The notes under the pieces are model-generated. The model saw nothing but the letters and a program-made list of their open reading frames with translations. It made no database searches and had not been told where the DNA came from. From JANQIO01 sp043585095 (GTDB taxonomy: Bacteria; Pseudomonadota; Gammaproteobacteria; Pseudomonadales; Halieaceae), in assembly GCA_043585095.1 (NCBI GenBank), contig CP121321.1, forward strand, positions 2,542,001-2,606,000: 64,000 bases of DNA, in the 5' to 3' direction. Positions within the stretch are counted from its first letter, which is position 1. Each line of letters starts with the position of its first letter. This document shows, piece after piece, positions 45,856 to 54,846 of the stretch. Position numbers and translations under genes: made by a program.

Positions 45856-45872
45856 TTGGCACGCCGCCTGCT
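45856..45872 (+). promoter_or_regulatory. Sigma-54 promoter of the CrcZ-like RNA
   Basis: TTGGCACGCCGCCTGCT has the invariant GG (45858-45859) and GC (45870-45871) separated by exactly 10 bp, with a consensus -24 element TTGGCACG. It lies downstream of the gene for an NtrC-type activator and a half-site cluster. Predicted start of transcription is near 45883. Confidence 0.8.
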
Positions 45873-45939
45873 ATAACCCTGTCAGCCTGAACAATAAAAA
45901 TAACAATCTGGCAGTAATAATAATAAAAGCACTAACTAT

Positions 45940-45970
45940 GGACCTGGATGGGGAAAACATTGTTTTCCCC
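45940..45970 (+). repeat. Hairpin repeat, copy 1
   Basis: GACCTGGAT is followed by a perfect 9-bp stem GGGGAAAAC / GTTTTCCCC with a 3-nt loop ATT. It follows the first A-rich pair. The downstream TTCGTT is a poor U-tract, so termination here would be partial. Confidence 0.85.
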
Positions 45971-46194
45971 TTCGTTCATAAGACTCTCGCGACTTTTTCC
46001 ACGTTTACCGAATCTTTATGACGCTGCATAACGCTGCGCTAGGCTTTTAACGCCTTGTATAAGGAACGATCGTGTTAAGCATGCGCACCGAATAGGTTGC
46101 TTGCCTGCTGAGGCATTATTAATCGCGAGCAATACGAGTTGAGAGAGCAGCGCACCGGTTTAGTGCGAGAATGGGCCGATTAGGCTTTTTGTAA

Positions 46195-46228
46195 GCAAAT
46201 TTTTGTCCGCAAATTTTTGTCCGCAAAA
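46195..46228. repeat. Two and a half 14-bp units inside the CrcZ-like region
   Basis: GCAAATTTTTGTCC occurs twice in tandem, followed by GCAAAA. It sits between the two A-rich/hairpin modules. Confidence 0.8.
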
Positions 46229-46374
46229 TAGCCGCCTGACGTGCGAGCCGGTCACCCGGAACCCACGACGCTATCTCGGCATAGATTTCGGTGAGGCTGA
46301 CTGCAAAGTAGACAGCGTCACCAACCAGATACTAACAATAACAATCCGATAACTAAGAATAAGACTCCGTTGTG

Positions 46375-46408
46375 AGACCTGGATGGGGAAAACCTTGTTT
46401 TCCCCATC
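46375..46408 (+). repeat. Hairpin repeat, copy 2
   Basis: The same GACCTGGAT lead and GGGGAAAAC / GTTTTCCCC stem with loop CTT lies 435 bp after copy 1. Flanking GAT/ATC extends the stem to 12 bp. T6 follows 8 nt later at 46416, so this copy is the better terminator candidate. Confidence 0.85.
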
Positions 46409-46554
46409 ATCGTTATTTTTTGCACGCTGCTGTGACAGACTTGATGCTACCGACTGGCTTCCAGAAGCTGCACAGAGAGCCCATGCGCTGAACGGTGCTC
46501 GCGACGCCATGCGTGTGGTAAACTTGCCAGCTTTGCTGGAGCACTTATTTATCC

Positions 46555-47904
46555 ATGACATCCGCTAGTGAGGCCGCAACCCGAATCCCTCGGGACGCCC
46601 ATCCTGTATCCCGCAAGAATATAAGCGACAGTGCACTGAAGGTTTTGTCCCGGCTTACCAGTCAGGGCTTCCAGGCCTATCTAGTGGGCGGCGCTGTGCG
46701 CGACCTGTTGTTGGGTGAGCTACCCAAAGACTTTGATATCGCAACGGATGCCACCCCAGAAGAAGTACACGGCCTGTTCCGCAATTCTCGCATCATCGGC
46801 CGCCGCTTTCGGATCGTTCACGTGCGCTTTGGCAGAGAGATCATCGAGGTCACAACGTTCAGAGGTCATCACGACATCGCAGACGACGACGCGGAGGATG
46901 CAGACGACGATCAATCTGGTAACAGAAGGGCCGGTAATAAAAAGCCCGCATCCAGGCAGAGTGACTCCGGCATGCTGTTGCGAGACAACGTCTATGGCAG
47001 CCTCGAAGAAGACGCTGCCAGACGAGACCTGACCGTCAACGCGCTGTATTACTCCAGCTCAGATTTTTGCGTATACGACTATCTGGATGGGCTGCGTGAT
47101 CTGGAGCAGCGGGAAATTCGAATCATAGGCGACGCGGACAAACGCTATCGTGAGGATCCGGTACGAATGCTGCGCGTGGTTCGCTTTGCCGCCAAGCTCG
47201 ACTTCAGTATCGCCGAATCTACAGCAGCGCCGATCGCGGGCCTCGCCCATATGCTCGAGGCGGTGCCGGCTGCGCGTCTGTTCGACGAAATACTCAAGCT
47301 TTTCATGGCCGGCTACGCCTTGCGCACTTTCCAGCTGCTGGTGAAGTTCGAGTTACTGGAGCATCTTTTCCCCGCTACGGCTGGTGAGCTCGAGGAGTCA
47401 TCCCGCGCCATTGCCTTAATAGAAGCCGCCATGCAGTCTACTGACGACCGCATCGCCGCCGGCAAACCGGTAACGCCAGCCTTCATTTTGGCAGCGCTGC
47501 TTTGGCCTCCAGTGGTAGAGCTACGCAAGAGTCTCGAAGATAATGGTATGGACACCCCGGAAGCGCTGGCCGAGGCGGGCCAGTCGCTACTGATGGAGCA
47601 GCTCCACCACATAGCCATACCCAGGCGTTTCACCGCGCCTATGCGAGAGATTTGGGACTTTCAGCTTCGCCTGGTCAAACGCCGCGGCCGGGGTGCCACC
47701 AAGTTACTGTCGCACCGCCGGTTTCGCGCAGCCTATGATTTTCTTCTGCTACGCGAGCAGTCCGGCGAGGATCTCGACGGGCTCGGCAAGTACTGGACCG
47801 AGTTGCAAGAGCAGCACCCTGATATCCAGCCGGATACCAGCCACGATGAAGACAGCGCGGCGCGCCCCAAGCGCCGGCGCCGGCGTCGCAAGCGTCCGCA
47901 ATGA
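46555..47904 (+). CDS. pcnB: Poly(A) polymerase I
   Basis: This 449-residue nucleotidyltransferase has YLVGGAVRDLLLGELPKDFDIATDATPEEV with the catalytic DxD, RRFRIVHVRFG and AARRDLTVNALYY. It ends in a very basic tail (RPKRRRRRRKRPQ) as in PcnB. It adds A-tails that mark RNAs for decay. An acidic, low-complexity insert near 105-135 is unusual. It overlaps folK by ATGA. Its promoter must lie within or just after the CrcZ-like region. Confidence 0.95.
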   Translation: MTSASEAATRIPRDAHPVSRKNISDSALKVLSRLTSQGFQAYLVGGAVRDLLLGELPKDFDIATDATPEEVHGLFRNSRIIGRRFRIVHVRFGREIIEVTTFRGHHDIADDDAEDADDDQSGNRRAGNKKPASRQSDSGMLLRDNVYGSLEEDAARRDLTVNALYYSSSDFCVYDYLDGLRDLEQREIRIIGDADKRYREDPVRMLRVVRFAAKLDFSIAESTAAPIAGLAHMLEAVPAARLFDEILKLFMAGYALRTFQLLVKFELLEHLFPATAGELEESSRAIALIEAAMQSTDDRIAAGKPVTPAFILAALLWPPVVELRKSLEDNGMDTPEALAEAGQSLLMEQLHHIAIPRRFTAPMREIWDFQLRLVKRRGRGATKLLSHRRFRAAYDFLLLREQSGEDLDGLGKYWTELQEQHPDIQPDTSHDEDSAARPKRRRRRRKRPQ

Positions 47905-48437
47905 CCACGGCCTTCATCGCCCTGGGTAGCAATCTGGGTGAGTCTCGCGAGATTTTAAGTGGTGCGGTGACGGCACTTCACGCACTTCCGAAGTCTCGCG
48001 TTAACGCCTTCTCGCCTGCATACGAAAGCCCAGCCATAGGCCCGGGCGAACAGCCAGATTATCTGAATATGGTGGCCGCGTTGGAAACCGCGCTGGACGC
48101 GGAAGAGTTGCTCACTCATCTGCAAGCTATTGAGACAGAATACGGCCGGGAGCGCGGTGTTCGTTGGGCAGCGCGCACACTGGATCTGGATATGCTGTTA
48201 TTCGGCGATCTGCAACGCAGCAGTCAACGACTGACCATCCCGCATCCGCGCATGGCCGAGAGAGACTTCGTACTGCAACCTCTACATGACATCGCGCCTG
48301 CCTTGACGCTTCCCTGTGGGCGCTCACTTGCGGCATTATTGTCAGCCTGCACGCCGCGCACCGCCCGCAATCCCACGCGCCTCTTACTGGATTTGTCGGA
48401 GACAGCAGACCGAGAGCCCTTTGTGAGGCATTTATGA
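47901..48437 (+). CDS. folK: 6-hydroxymethyl-7,8-dihydropterin pyrophosphokinase
   Basis: This 178-residue protein has FIALGSNLGE, EYGRERGVRWAARTLDLDMLLFG and IPHPRMAERDFVLQPL, all HPPK signatures including the two metal-binding Asp in DLDML. It makes the pyrophosphorylated pterin for folate synthesis. Coupled to pcnB by a 4-bp overlap. Confidence 0.96.
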   Translation: MTTAFIALGSNLGESREILSGAVTALHALPKSRVNAFSPAYESPAIGPGEQPDYLNMVAALETALDAEELLTHLQAIETEYGRERGVRWAARTLDLDMLLFGDLQRSSQRLTIPHPRMAERDFVLQPLHDIAPALTLPCGRSLAALLSACTPRTARNPTRLLLDLSETADREPFVRHL

Positions 48438-48498
48438 TGCGAAATAGAGCTTACAAAGAGGGTCCAGACGCACCGCCACGCCCTGTCAGGAGAACAAC

Positions 48499-49188
48499 GT
48501 GAGCGTAGAGAGTCAGGACAGCAATCGCATGGGCGTAGACCTGAAAGGGCGTACACCCCCTTCCTTTATCGCTATTGAAGGTCCAATTGGCGTCGGCAAA
48601 ACCACGCTGGCAAATCGACTTGCCGATACCTTCAATTATCAAGCGTTGCTGGAGCAGGCCGAGGACAACCCCTTCCTTGAGCGCTTCTATCAAAACCGGC
48701 GTCAGGGCGCTCTGGCGACGCAGCTGTTCTTTTTGTTTCAACGGGCACAACAAATACAGGATCTGCGGCAATCGGATATCTTTGAGCCCGTGCGTGTCGC
48801 TGATTTTTTGATCGAGAAAGACCCGCTGTTTGCACGCATAAATCTCGATAGTGACGAATACGAGTTATACGAGAAAGTCTTCCAGCAGCTCACCATCGAC
48901 GCACCCAAACCGGATCTGGTGATCTACCTGCAGGCCTCAACCGATGTACTGCTTTCGCGCATCGAATCGCGCGGTATCAACTACGAACAGCGCATTGATC
49001 GGGACTATCTGGAGTCGCTGAACGAAGTGTACAGCGAATTTTTTCTATATTACGATGGCGCGCCGTTGTTGATCGTAAATGCCAGTGAGATCGATTTGGT
49101 CAATAGCGAACGGGATTACCAGCATCTCGTCGACTACTTGTTGGACATTCGCAACGGTCGCCATTATTTCAACCCAACCTTTATATAG
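48499..49188 (+). CDS. Deoxynucleoside kinase
   Basis: This 229-residue protein has a GTG start with AGGAG 6 nt upstream, P-loop GPIGVGKTT (28-36), FYQNRRQGALATQLFFLFQRAQQ and ADFLIEKDPLFA as in bacterial dAK/dGK enzymes. It phosphorylates purine deoxynucleosides for salvage. It stands between folK and panB, an arrangement seen in several gammaproteobacteria but not in Pseudomonas. Confidence 0.88.
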   Translation: MSVESQDSNRMGVDLKGRTPPSFIAIEGPIGVGKTTLANRLADTFNYQALLEQAEDNPFLERFYQNRRQGALATQLFFLFQRAQQIQDLRQSDIFEPVRVADFLIEKDPLFARINLDSDEYELYEKVFQQLTIDAPKPDLVIYLQASTDVLLSRIESRGINYEQRIDRDYLESLNEVYSEFFLYYDGAPLLIVNASEIDLVNSERDYQHLVDYLLDIRNGRHYFNPTFI

Positions 49189-49338
49189 GCGACGGATACG
49201 TAAGCAACGGGCTGGTTTTATTCGGGCTCAAGCCGCACAGATGACAGGCCAGAACGGTCTACTCCGGTCGCCGAGTCGAGACGCCGGACTGGAAAGAACA
49301 CTAGTTAGTACAAGGGCTGCTCAGGAGTCGAGGCTCGC

Positions 49339-50130
49339 ATGAACAATGTCACGATCAATACACTGCGGGACCTAAAGCAGGCCGGTGAAAAGTTTTGCTG
49401 TATTACCGCCTATGACGCGACGTTTTCGCGGCTGATTTCCGAGGCCGGAGCAGAAACCATGCTGGTGGGTGATTCGCTAGGAATGGTTCTGCAAGGCCAC
49501 CGCGATACGCTGCCGGTAACGGTCGATGACATGGTCTATCACACCGCGAGCGTCGCGCGCGGCAACGGCGGCGCGCTCATTATGGCGGACATGCCTTTCA
49601 TGTCTTACGGGACCACAGAGCAGGCACTCAGCAATGCGACCCGGCTTATGCAAGCGGGTGGTCACCTTGTCAAAATGGAGGGCGGTACCTGGCTGAGCGA
49701 CACCATTAACTGTCTGGTCGAGCGCGGTATTCCGGTTTGTGCGCACCTGGGGCTGACGCCGCAGTCAGTTAACGTTTTCGGCGGCTACCGCGTTCAGGGA
49801 CGAACTCCGAAAGGCGCCAAAAGCATCCTCGCCGATGCGATAGAGATTCAGGATGCCGGTGCCTCGCTGCTGGTGCTGGAGTGCGTACCAACGGATTTGG
49901 CGGCAGACATCAGCCGCAAGCTGGAGATACCGGTAATAGGCATAGGCGCGGGGCCGGGTACCGATGCACAGGTACTGGTGATGCACGACCTGCTTGGTCT
50001 CGGTGATCATGCGCCGCGCTTTGTCGAAAACTTTCTCGATGGACAGCCCAGCGTACAAGCAGCCTTGAAAGCCTTCGTTGACGCCGTTAAAGACGGCAGC
50101 TACCCCCAGCCTAAACACAGCTATAGCTAG
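49339..50130 (+). CDS. panB: Ketopantoate hydroxymethyltransferase
   Basis: This 263-residue protein has ITAYDATFSRLISEAG, VGDSLGMVLQGHRDTLPVT, VKMEGG and IGIGAGPGTDAQVLVMHDLLGL, the full PanB pattern. It uses methylene-THF and ketoisovalerate in pantothenate synthesis. Unlike the tight panBC pairs elsewhere, panC follows only after 686 bp. Confidence 0.96.
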   Translation: MNNVTINTLRDLKQAGEKFCCITAYDATFSRLISEAGAETMLVGDSLGMVLQGHRDTLPVTVDDMVYHTASVARGNGGALIMADMPFMSYGTTEQALSNATRLMQAGGHLVKMEGGTWLSDTINCLVERGIPVCAHLGLTPQSVNVFGGYRVQGRTPKGAKSILADAIEIQDAGASLLVLECVPTDLAADISRKLEIPVIGIGAGPGTDAQVLVMHDLLGLGDHAPRFVENFLDGQPSVQAALKAFVDAVKDGSYPQPKHSYS

Positions 50131-50816
50131 CTCTTCCCTACGATAGCGCTCCCGGGCAGGTAGTGCGACTCTGCGCCGCCTTTGCAGGGATCCGCTGCCT
50201 TTCAACGCGTTTATGCACCAGCCTTGTACACCATGGCATACGTCGTTAGTAAGCACTTACGTTATTGCTTTTGGTAACACCCGCGCTCTCTAATGCATAA
50301 GTCTGCTTCTTTTGGTAACAAAAAGGCATGAATAATTCGTGAAAAGCCGTTGCCCACCCGCTATGGCTGGGGCATACTCGCCTTCCCAAAATGGGTAAAA
50401 GTACCAATGCGCCAACACTGCGCAGGGCATCTGAGCGGAGTATTAAGGACGTTTTCAGACGTTATCGATAACACCGCGACGATGCTCGGTAAGGGATACA
50501 TGGGGCTAAGAAATAGCACGCTTTATCGGCAATGGCCCTGATAAGAAAGTCAGAACATGCAGTAACACATGTAGTAAAAAAGGAAGGCGTAAGCGGCATG
50601 TAACACGCCGCACCGAGTAAGCCGCATCATACCGGAAGTGTTGATGGGCTTATCGTCAGACCGAACCAACGATGCACCCGCAGTGGAACGTAATAGGTTT
50701 GGAAGACAGATTTTGAATTAGAACGTTCCGGGAGCACGTCAGATACAAGGCGCGCTCAAAAAGTTCCTCTCCAGGAGGAACCTACGCAGCCAAAAGAGCT
50801 TTGAGAGAGGCCACGC
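50131..50816. other. Long panB-panC intergenic region
   Basis: I see no credible gene here. There is a direct repeat TTTTGGTAACA at 50270 and 50311 (41 bp apart), matching the GGTAAC half-sites before the CrcZ-like promoter. No sigma-54 element with GG-N10-GC and a good -24 box was found. A 63-codon frame at 50350 lacks a ribosome site and similarity. panC has GAGG 6 nt before its ATG. Confidence 0.5.
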
Positions 50817-51701
50817 ATGCGGACATATACCAGTAACGCACAGCTTCAAAGTGCCCTGCGCGACGAGCGTCGCAAAGGTCATACGGTTGCCTTCGTACCC
50901 ACCATGGGCAATCTGCACGAAGGACACCTTGAACTCGTTCGCAAAGCGCGAGAGCGCTGCGATGTCGTGGTTGTCAGCATCTTTGTCAATCCTATGCAGT
51001 TTGGTGCCGGCGAAGATCTGGACGCTTACCCCCGCACGCTGATGGCCGACAAGGAAAAGCTGTTCGCCGAGGGCGTTCCCATCTTGTTCGCACCCAACGC
51101 GGAAGAAATCTACCCCGAAGGTCTGGGCGTGCAGACCGCGGTTGTGGTGCCGGAATTGTCTGAAACCCTGTGTGGCGCCAGTCGACCTGGGCATTTCACG
51201 GGCGTGACAACCGTGGTCACCAAGCTCTTCAATATCGTGCAACCCGATGTGGCGGTTTTCGGTGAGAAAGACTTTCAGCAGCTGTCTATTATCCGAAAAA
51301 TGGTGAAGGACCTGTGTATGCCGATCGACATCGTGGGCGTGCCCACGGCGCGCGCGGTTGATGGCCTGGCACTGAGCTCACGCAATGGTTATCTCACTGA
51401 AGCACAACGCGCCACTGCACCTGTCTTAAACCAGATTTTGATGGAAGTTCGTGAGGCCATCGCCTGCGGCTTTGACAACTATCTGGAACTTGAACTTCGC
51501 GCGGCCTCAAAGCTCACAGAAGCAGGCTTCCGACCAGACTATTTCCAGATTCGCGATGCCCGGACGCTAGATGAGGTGACCGACAGCACTGAAGAAGTCG
51601 CCATCCTTGCGGCAGCGTATCTCGGCAAACCACGGCTCATTGATAACGTGCGTCTAGCGCTTAACCCGGTATCCGATTGGGGTATGCTGGCCTCGCAGTA
51701 A
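50817..51701 (+). CDS. panC: Pantothenate synthetase
   Basis: This 294-residue protein has FVPTMGNLHEGHLELV (the HIGH-type motif), VSIFVNPMQFG, GEKDFQQLSIIRKMV and LALSSRNGYL, all PanC signatures. It condenses pantoate with beta-alanine using ATP. Confidence 0.96.
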   Translation: MRTYTSNAQLQSALRDERRKGHTVAFVPTMGNLHEGHLELVRKARERCDVVVVSIFVNPMQFGAGEDLDAYPRTLMADKEKLFAEGVPILFAPNAEEIYPEGLGVQTAVVVPELSETLCGASRPGHFTGVTTVVTKLFNIVQPDVAVFGEKDFQQLSIIRKMVKDLCMPIDIVGVPTARAVDGLALSSRNGYLTEAQRATAPVLNQILMEVREAIACGFDNYLELELRAASKLTEAGFRPDYFQIRDARTLDEVTDSTEEVAILAAAYLGKPRLIDNVRLALNPVSDWGMLASQ

Positions 51702-52066
51702 GGCGCGCAGCGCCAGCCCGGGCTGGCGTCCGCTTGCTTCTCCGTATCGACTCCACTGTTAAACCTGCCATCAGACCTGTCATTAGATATGGCATCAGGC
51801 CTGCTATCCGATGCACCAGCAGACTTACCGGCACTGAAATAACCTCTACTTCATATCGTTATCCTGTCCCATCACCGGCCGACAAGCGCGTTCTCTATGT
51901 ACCTGCCACCCTCTTAATTATTCGCAGACCCCACATAGCTAGCACTGCTGAGACTACCGTGGCGACATGGCTACGCGACCGTTATGCTATGCAAAACGCC
52001 CTATGCGCATAATTGCGTATTGAGCAATAAAATTGCGACTACATCAGCATTAACAGGTTACGTCTC
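51702..52066. other. acs leader region
   Basis: This stretch contains an imperfect direct repeat (CCATCAGACCTGTCAT at 51768 and GGCATCAGGCCTGCTAT at 51791), part of which forms the sigma-54-like box listed separately. I see no gene or terminator. Confidence 0.4.
51789..51805 (+). promoter_or_regulatory. Possible sigma-54 promoter for acs
   Basis: ATGGCATCAGGCCTGCT has GG at 51791-51792 and GC at 51803-51804 with the 10-bp spacing, and resembles the CrcZ-like promoter. It would give a leader of about 250 nt. It overlaps a direct repeat and has no nearby GTTAC sites, so chance is a real alternative. Confidence 0.35.
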
Positions 52067-54004
52067 ATGCAGGAATTTCCCGTTCATCCGGTACCCGATT
52101 CATTCAAAGCCAGCGCCCACATTACCGCAGAGCGATATGCGCGGATGTACCAGCATTCCGTTGAAGACCCGGACAGATTCTGGGCGGAGCAGGCGCTGGC
52201 TTTTCTAAGCTGGGACCAGCCCTGGACCAGCGTCTGTGAATACGATTTCCACGATGGATCGGCAAGCTGGTTCACCGGTGGCAAGCTCAACGTCAGCACG
52301 AACTGCATCGATCGACACCTGCCAACGCGAGCCGAACAGACGGCAATCATCTGGGAGGGTGATGACCCGAGCGAGCAGCAACATATTAGCTATCAAGACT
52401 TACACAATGCGGTGTGCAAGCTCGCCAACGGTTTGCGCGCTCGCGGCGTCGGCAAAGGCGACCGAGTGTGCATCTATATGCCCATGATTCCTGAAGCTAC
52501 CTACGCGATGCTTGCCTGCGCACGTATCGGTGCAGTGCACTCTGTTGTCTTTGGGGGCTTCTCCCCAGAGGCGCTTAAAGACCGCATTCTGGATGCCGAC
52601 TGCCGGGTGCTGATCACCGCAGACGAAGGCCTGCGCGGCGGCAAAAAGATCCCGTTGAAGGCAAATGCTGACAAGGCATTGGCAGGGTGTCCGCAGGTAC
52701 ACAGCTGTGTTGTCGTGAAGCGAACCGGCAGCGACATCAATTGGGAAACAGATCGTGATATCTGGTACGACAGCCTCACTGCGGAGCAACCGCTTGCCTG
52801 CGAGCCCGAGAGCATGGATTCAGAGGACCCTCTCTTTATCCTGTACACCTCAGGTTCCACCGGCAAACCCAAGGGCGTGCTGCATACCACCGGTGGCTAC
52901 CTGCTGCAGGCAGCAATGAGCTTCAAGTACACCTTCGATTATCAGGAAGGTGAGGTGTATTGGTGTACGGCAGATGTCGGCTGGGTCACAGGGCACAGCT
53001 ATATCGTCTACGGTCCACTGGCCTGCGGCGCCATCACATTGATGTTCGAAGGCGTGCCTACCTACCCCACCGGCGCCCGCTGCTGGGAAGTGTGCGACAA
53101 ACACCAGGTCAGCATTTTCTATACAGCGCCGACCGCAATACGCGCACTTCATGCGCTGGGCGACGAGCCGGTGAAAAGCACCTCGAGATCTTCCTTAAGA
53201 CTGCTGGGGTCGGTGGGAGAGCCCATCAATCCTGAGGCCTGGGAGTGGTACTACCGCGTGGTCGGAGACTCACGATGCCCTATTGTTGACACCTGGTGGC
53301 AGACTGAAACCGGCGCACACATGATCACGCCTTTACCGGGCGCAACCGACCTTAAACCCGGCTCTGCCAGTGTGCCCTTCTTCGGGGTGCAGCCTGCCTT
53401 GTTGGATGAACAGGGCAATGAGATTGAAGGCGCAGGCTCAGGATATCTGGTGATCAAGGCCAGTTGGCCCAGTCAGATACGATCGGTCTACGGCGATCAT
53501 CAGCGCATGATTGATACCTATTTCAGCAACTACCCCGGCTATTACTTCACCGGCGATGGCGCGGCGCGTGACGAAGACGGCTACTACTGGATTACCGGGC
53601 GAGTCGATGACGTGCTCAATGTATCCGGACACAGGATGGGAACAGCGGAGGTCGAAAGCGCTCTGGTACTACATGAAAACATCGCTGAGGCAGCCGTGGT
53701 TGGCTATCCCCACGACATCAAAGGCCAGGGCATATATTGCTACGTGACGCCGATGTCCGGCGTGGAACCCAGCGATGATCTAAAGCAGGAACTGGTCGCC
53801 CTCTGCGTGCAAGAGATTGGCCCCATCGCCAAGCCTGACGTTATTCAGTGGGCACCCGCGTTGCCCAAAACGCGTTCGGGCAAAATCATGCGCCGTATTC
53901 TGCGCAAGGTCGCAGAAAACGAGTTGGGGAGTTTGGGCGATACCTCAACGCTGGCAGAGCCAAGCGTGGTCGACGATCTTATCGAGAACCGCGCAAACCG
54001 TTAG
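52067..54004 (+). CDS. acs: Acetyl-CoA synthetase
   Basis: This 645-residue protein has YTSGSTGKPKGVLHT (AMP-binding), DTWWQTETGAHM, YFTGDGAARDEDGYYWITGRVDDV and PKTRSGKIMRRILR, with the lysine that is acetylated in regulated Acs. It activates acetate for the TCA cycle and glyoxylate shunt. It ends in a 4-bp overlap with a convergent gene. Confidence 0.96.
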   Translation: MQEFPVHPVPDSFKASAHITAERYARMYQHSVEDPDRFWAEQALAFLSWDQPWTSVCEYDFHDGSASWFTGGKLNVSTNCIDRHLPTRAEQTAIIWEGDDPSEQQHISYQDLHNAVCKLANGLRARGVGKGDRVCIYMPMIPEATYAMLACARIGAVHSVVFGGFSPEALKDRILDADCRVLITADEGLRGGKKIPLKANADKALAGCPQVHSCVVVKRTGSDINWETDRDIWYDSLTAEQPLACEPESMDSEDPLFILYTSGSTGKPKGVLHTTGGYLLQAAMSFKYTFDYQEGEVYWCTADVGWVTGHSYIVYGPLACGAITLMFEGVPTYPTGARCWEVCDKHQVSIFYTAPTAIRALHALGDEPVKSTSRSSLRLLGSVGEPINPEAWEWYYRVVGDSRCPIVDTWWQTETGAHMITPLPGATDLKPGSASVPFFGVQPALLDEQGNEIEGAGSGYLVIKASWPSQIRSVYGDHQRMIDTYFSNYPGYYFTGDGAARDEDGYYWITGRVDDVLNVSGHRMGTAEVESALVLHENIAEAAVVGYPHDIKGQGIYCYVTPMSGVEPSDDLKQELVALCVQEIGPIAKPDVIQWAPALPKTRSGKIMRRILRKVAENELGSLGDTSTLAEPSVVDDLIENRANR

Positions 54005-54612
54005 GACGCGTCGCGGGACAGGGCGGCCTCAACCAGTGGCAGCCTGTCGTTGCCAAAGTACATATCGTCTCCATTGAGGAATACTGTGGGCGAACCAAAG
54101 CCGCCGCGATCAATAAGTTCATCGGTATTGGCGCGCAGCTGATCTTTAATGTCTTGCTGCTGTATTGATGCCAGGAACGCGTCTCCATCAAGCCCTACTG
54201 AAGCCGCTATTGCGCCTAAAACGCTCTCGTCTGATACGTCCTCGCAGCGCCCCCAGTAGGCCTCGAATACGGCCTTGCTATAAGGCACCAGAACGCCTGC
54301 AGCCTCGGCAACAAAACATCCTCGCATGCATTTCACAGCGTTAGCAGGATGAAAGCTGGGCCAATTCAAATCAATGCCGCGCAAGCGTGCCCAGTCGCCA
54401 AGATCCTTCAGCATTTGCTTGAGCTGGCGTTCATTTTCAAACGCGGCTTCCCGCTTCGCATACAGCTCCTGATTAACCGCATTGAATACCCCACCGACCA
54501 GTATCGGCCGCCACGCGATGTCAGCACCGTATTGCGCAGCCAGGGGCTGAATCCCGGTAAACGCAAGGTACGTCCAGGGTGAAGTCAGGTCGTAGAAAAA
54601 TTCGATTCGCAT
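54001..54612 (-). CDS. DsbA-fold 2-hydroxychromene-2-carboxylate isomerase family protein
   Basis: This 203-residue protein has IEFFYDLTSPWTYLAF, the HCCA isomerase/GST-kappa start with Ser in place of the thioredoxin Cys pair, and GGFGSPTVFLNGDDMYFGNDRL near the end. Members isomerise aromatic intermediates with glutathione. The substrate is unknown; no aromatic pathway genes are adjacent. Confidence 0.88.
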   Translation of the reverse strand: MRIEFFYDLTSPWTYLAFTGIQPLAAQYGADIAWRPILVGGVFNAVNQELYAKREAAFENERQLKQMLKDLGDWARLRGIDLNWPSFHPANAVKCMRGCFVAEAAGVLVPYSKAVFEAYWGRCEDVSDESVLGAIAASVGLDGDAFLASIQQQDIKDQLRANTDELIDRGGFGSPTVFLNGDDMYFGNDRLPLVEAALSRDAS

Positions 54613-54786
54613 AGTTTTTGTCTCATGTCATGCGGGGTCGCCGTCTCAGCGGCTCCGACAGTTTTTAACTACTATACCGCGAAGCTGTCGAGTTTCGAGA
54701 CAGACTCGCCGTTACCGGAGGCTGCCCTTTGAAACCCTCATCGGGCTGAAATCCATTTCCGGATCAGCACTTTACGCAGATATAAA

Positions 54787-54810
54787 AAAAGAGGGCCTGA
54801 GCCCTCTTTT
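54787..54810 (-). terminator. Intrinsic terminator after pnp
   Basis: AAAAGAGGGC / GCCCTCTTTT with the loop TCAG (minus strand) is followed by further Ts. It ends the rimP-to-pnp operon about 36 bp after the pnp stop. The A/T symmetry would also allow some termination of rightward transcripts. Confidence 0.93.
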
Positions 54811-54846
54811 CCGTTTACGCCTGTTGTTAGCAGGCTGCCACCGCAT

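Larger units (their letters stand above)
45883..46421 (+). ncRNA. CrcZ-like Crc/Hfq decoy RNA candidate
   Basis: This is a non-coding stretch of about 540 nt between cbrB and pcnB, the exact position of CrcZ in Pseudomonas, behind a sigma-54 promoter. It has four A-rich runs of the AAnAAnAA type bound by Hfq with Crc: AACAATAAAAATAACAAT (45890), AATAATAATAAAAG (45916), AACAATAACAAT (46334) and AAGAATAAGA (46355). Each pair is followed by nearly the same hairpin (45950 and 46385). A T6 run at 46416 may mark the end. Alternatively the transcript stops after the first hairpin (about 90 nt), or two RNAs are made. No credible coding frame is present. Confidence 0.65.

Noticed and set aside
46271..46561. 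96-codon minus-strand frame over the CrcZ-like region
   Set aside because: It runs against the hairpin copy, has no motif and no ribosome site; the region is better explained as non-coding RNA.
50350..50541. 63-codon frame in the panB-panC gap
   Set aside because: No Shine-Dalgarno, no recognised motif, and composition unlike neighbouring genes.
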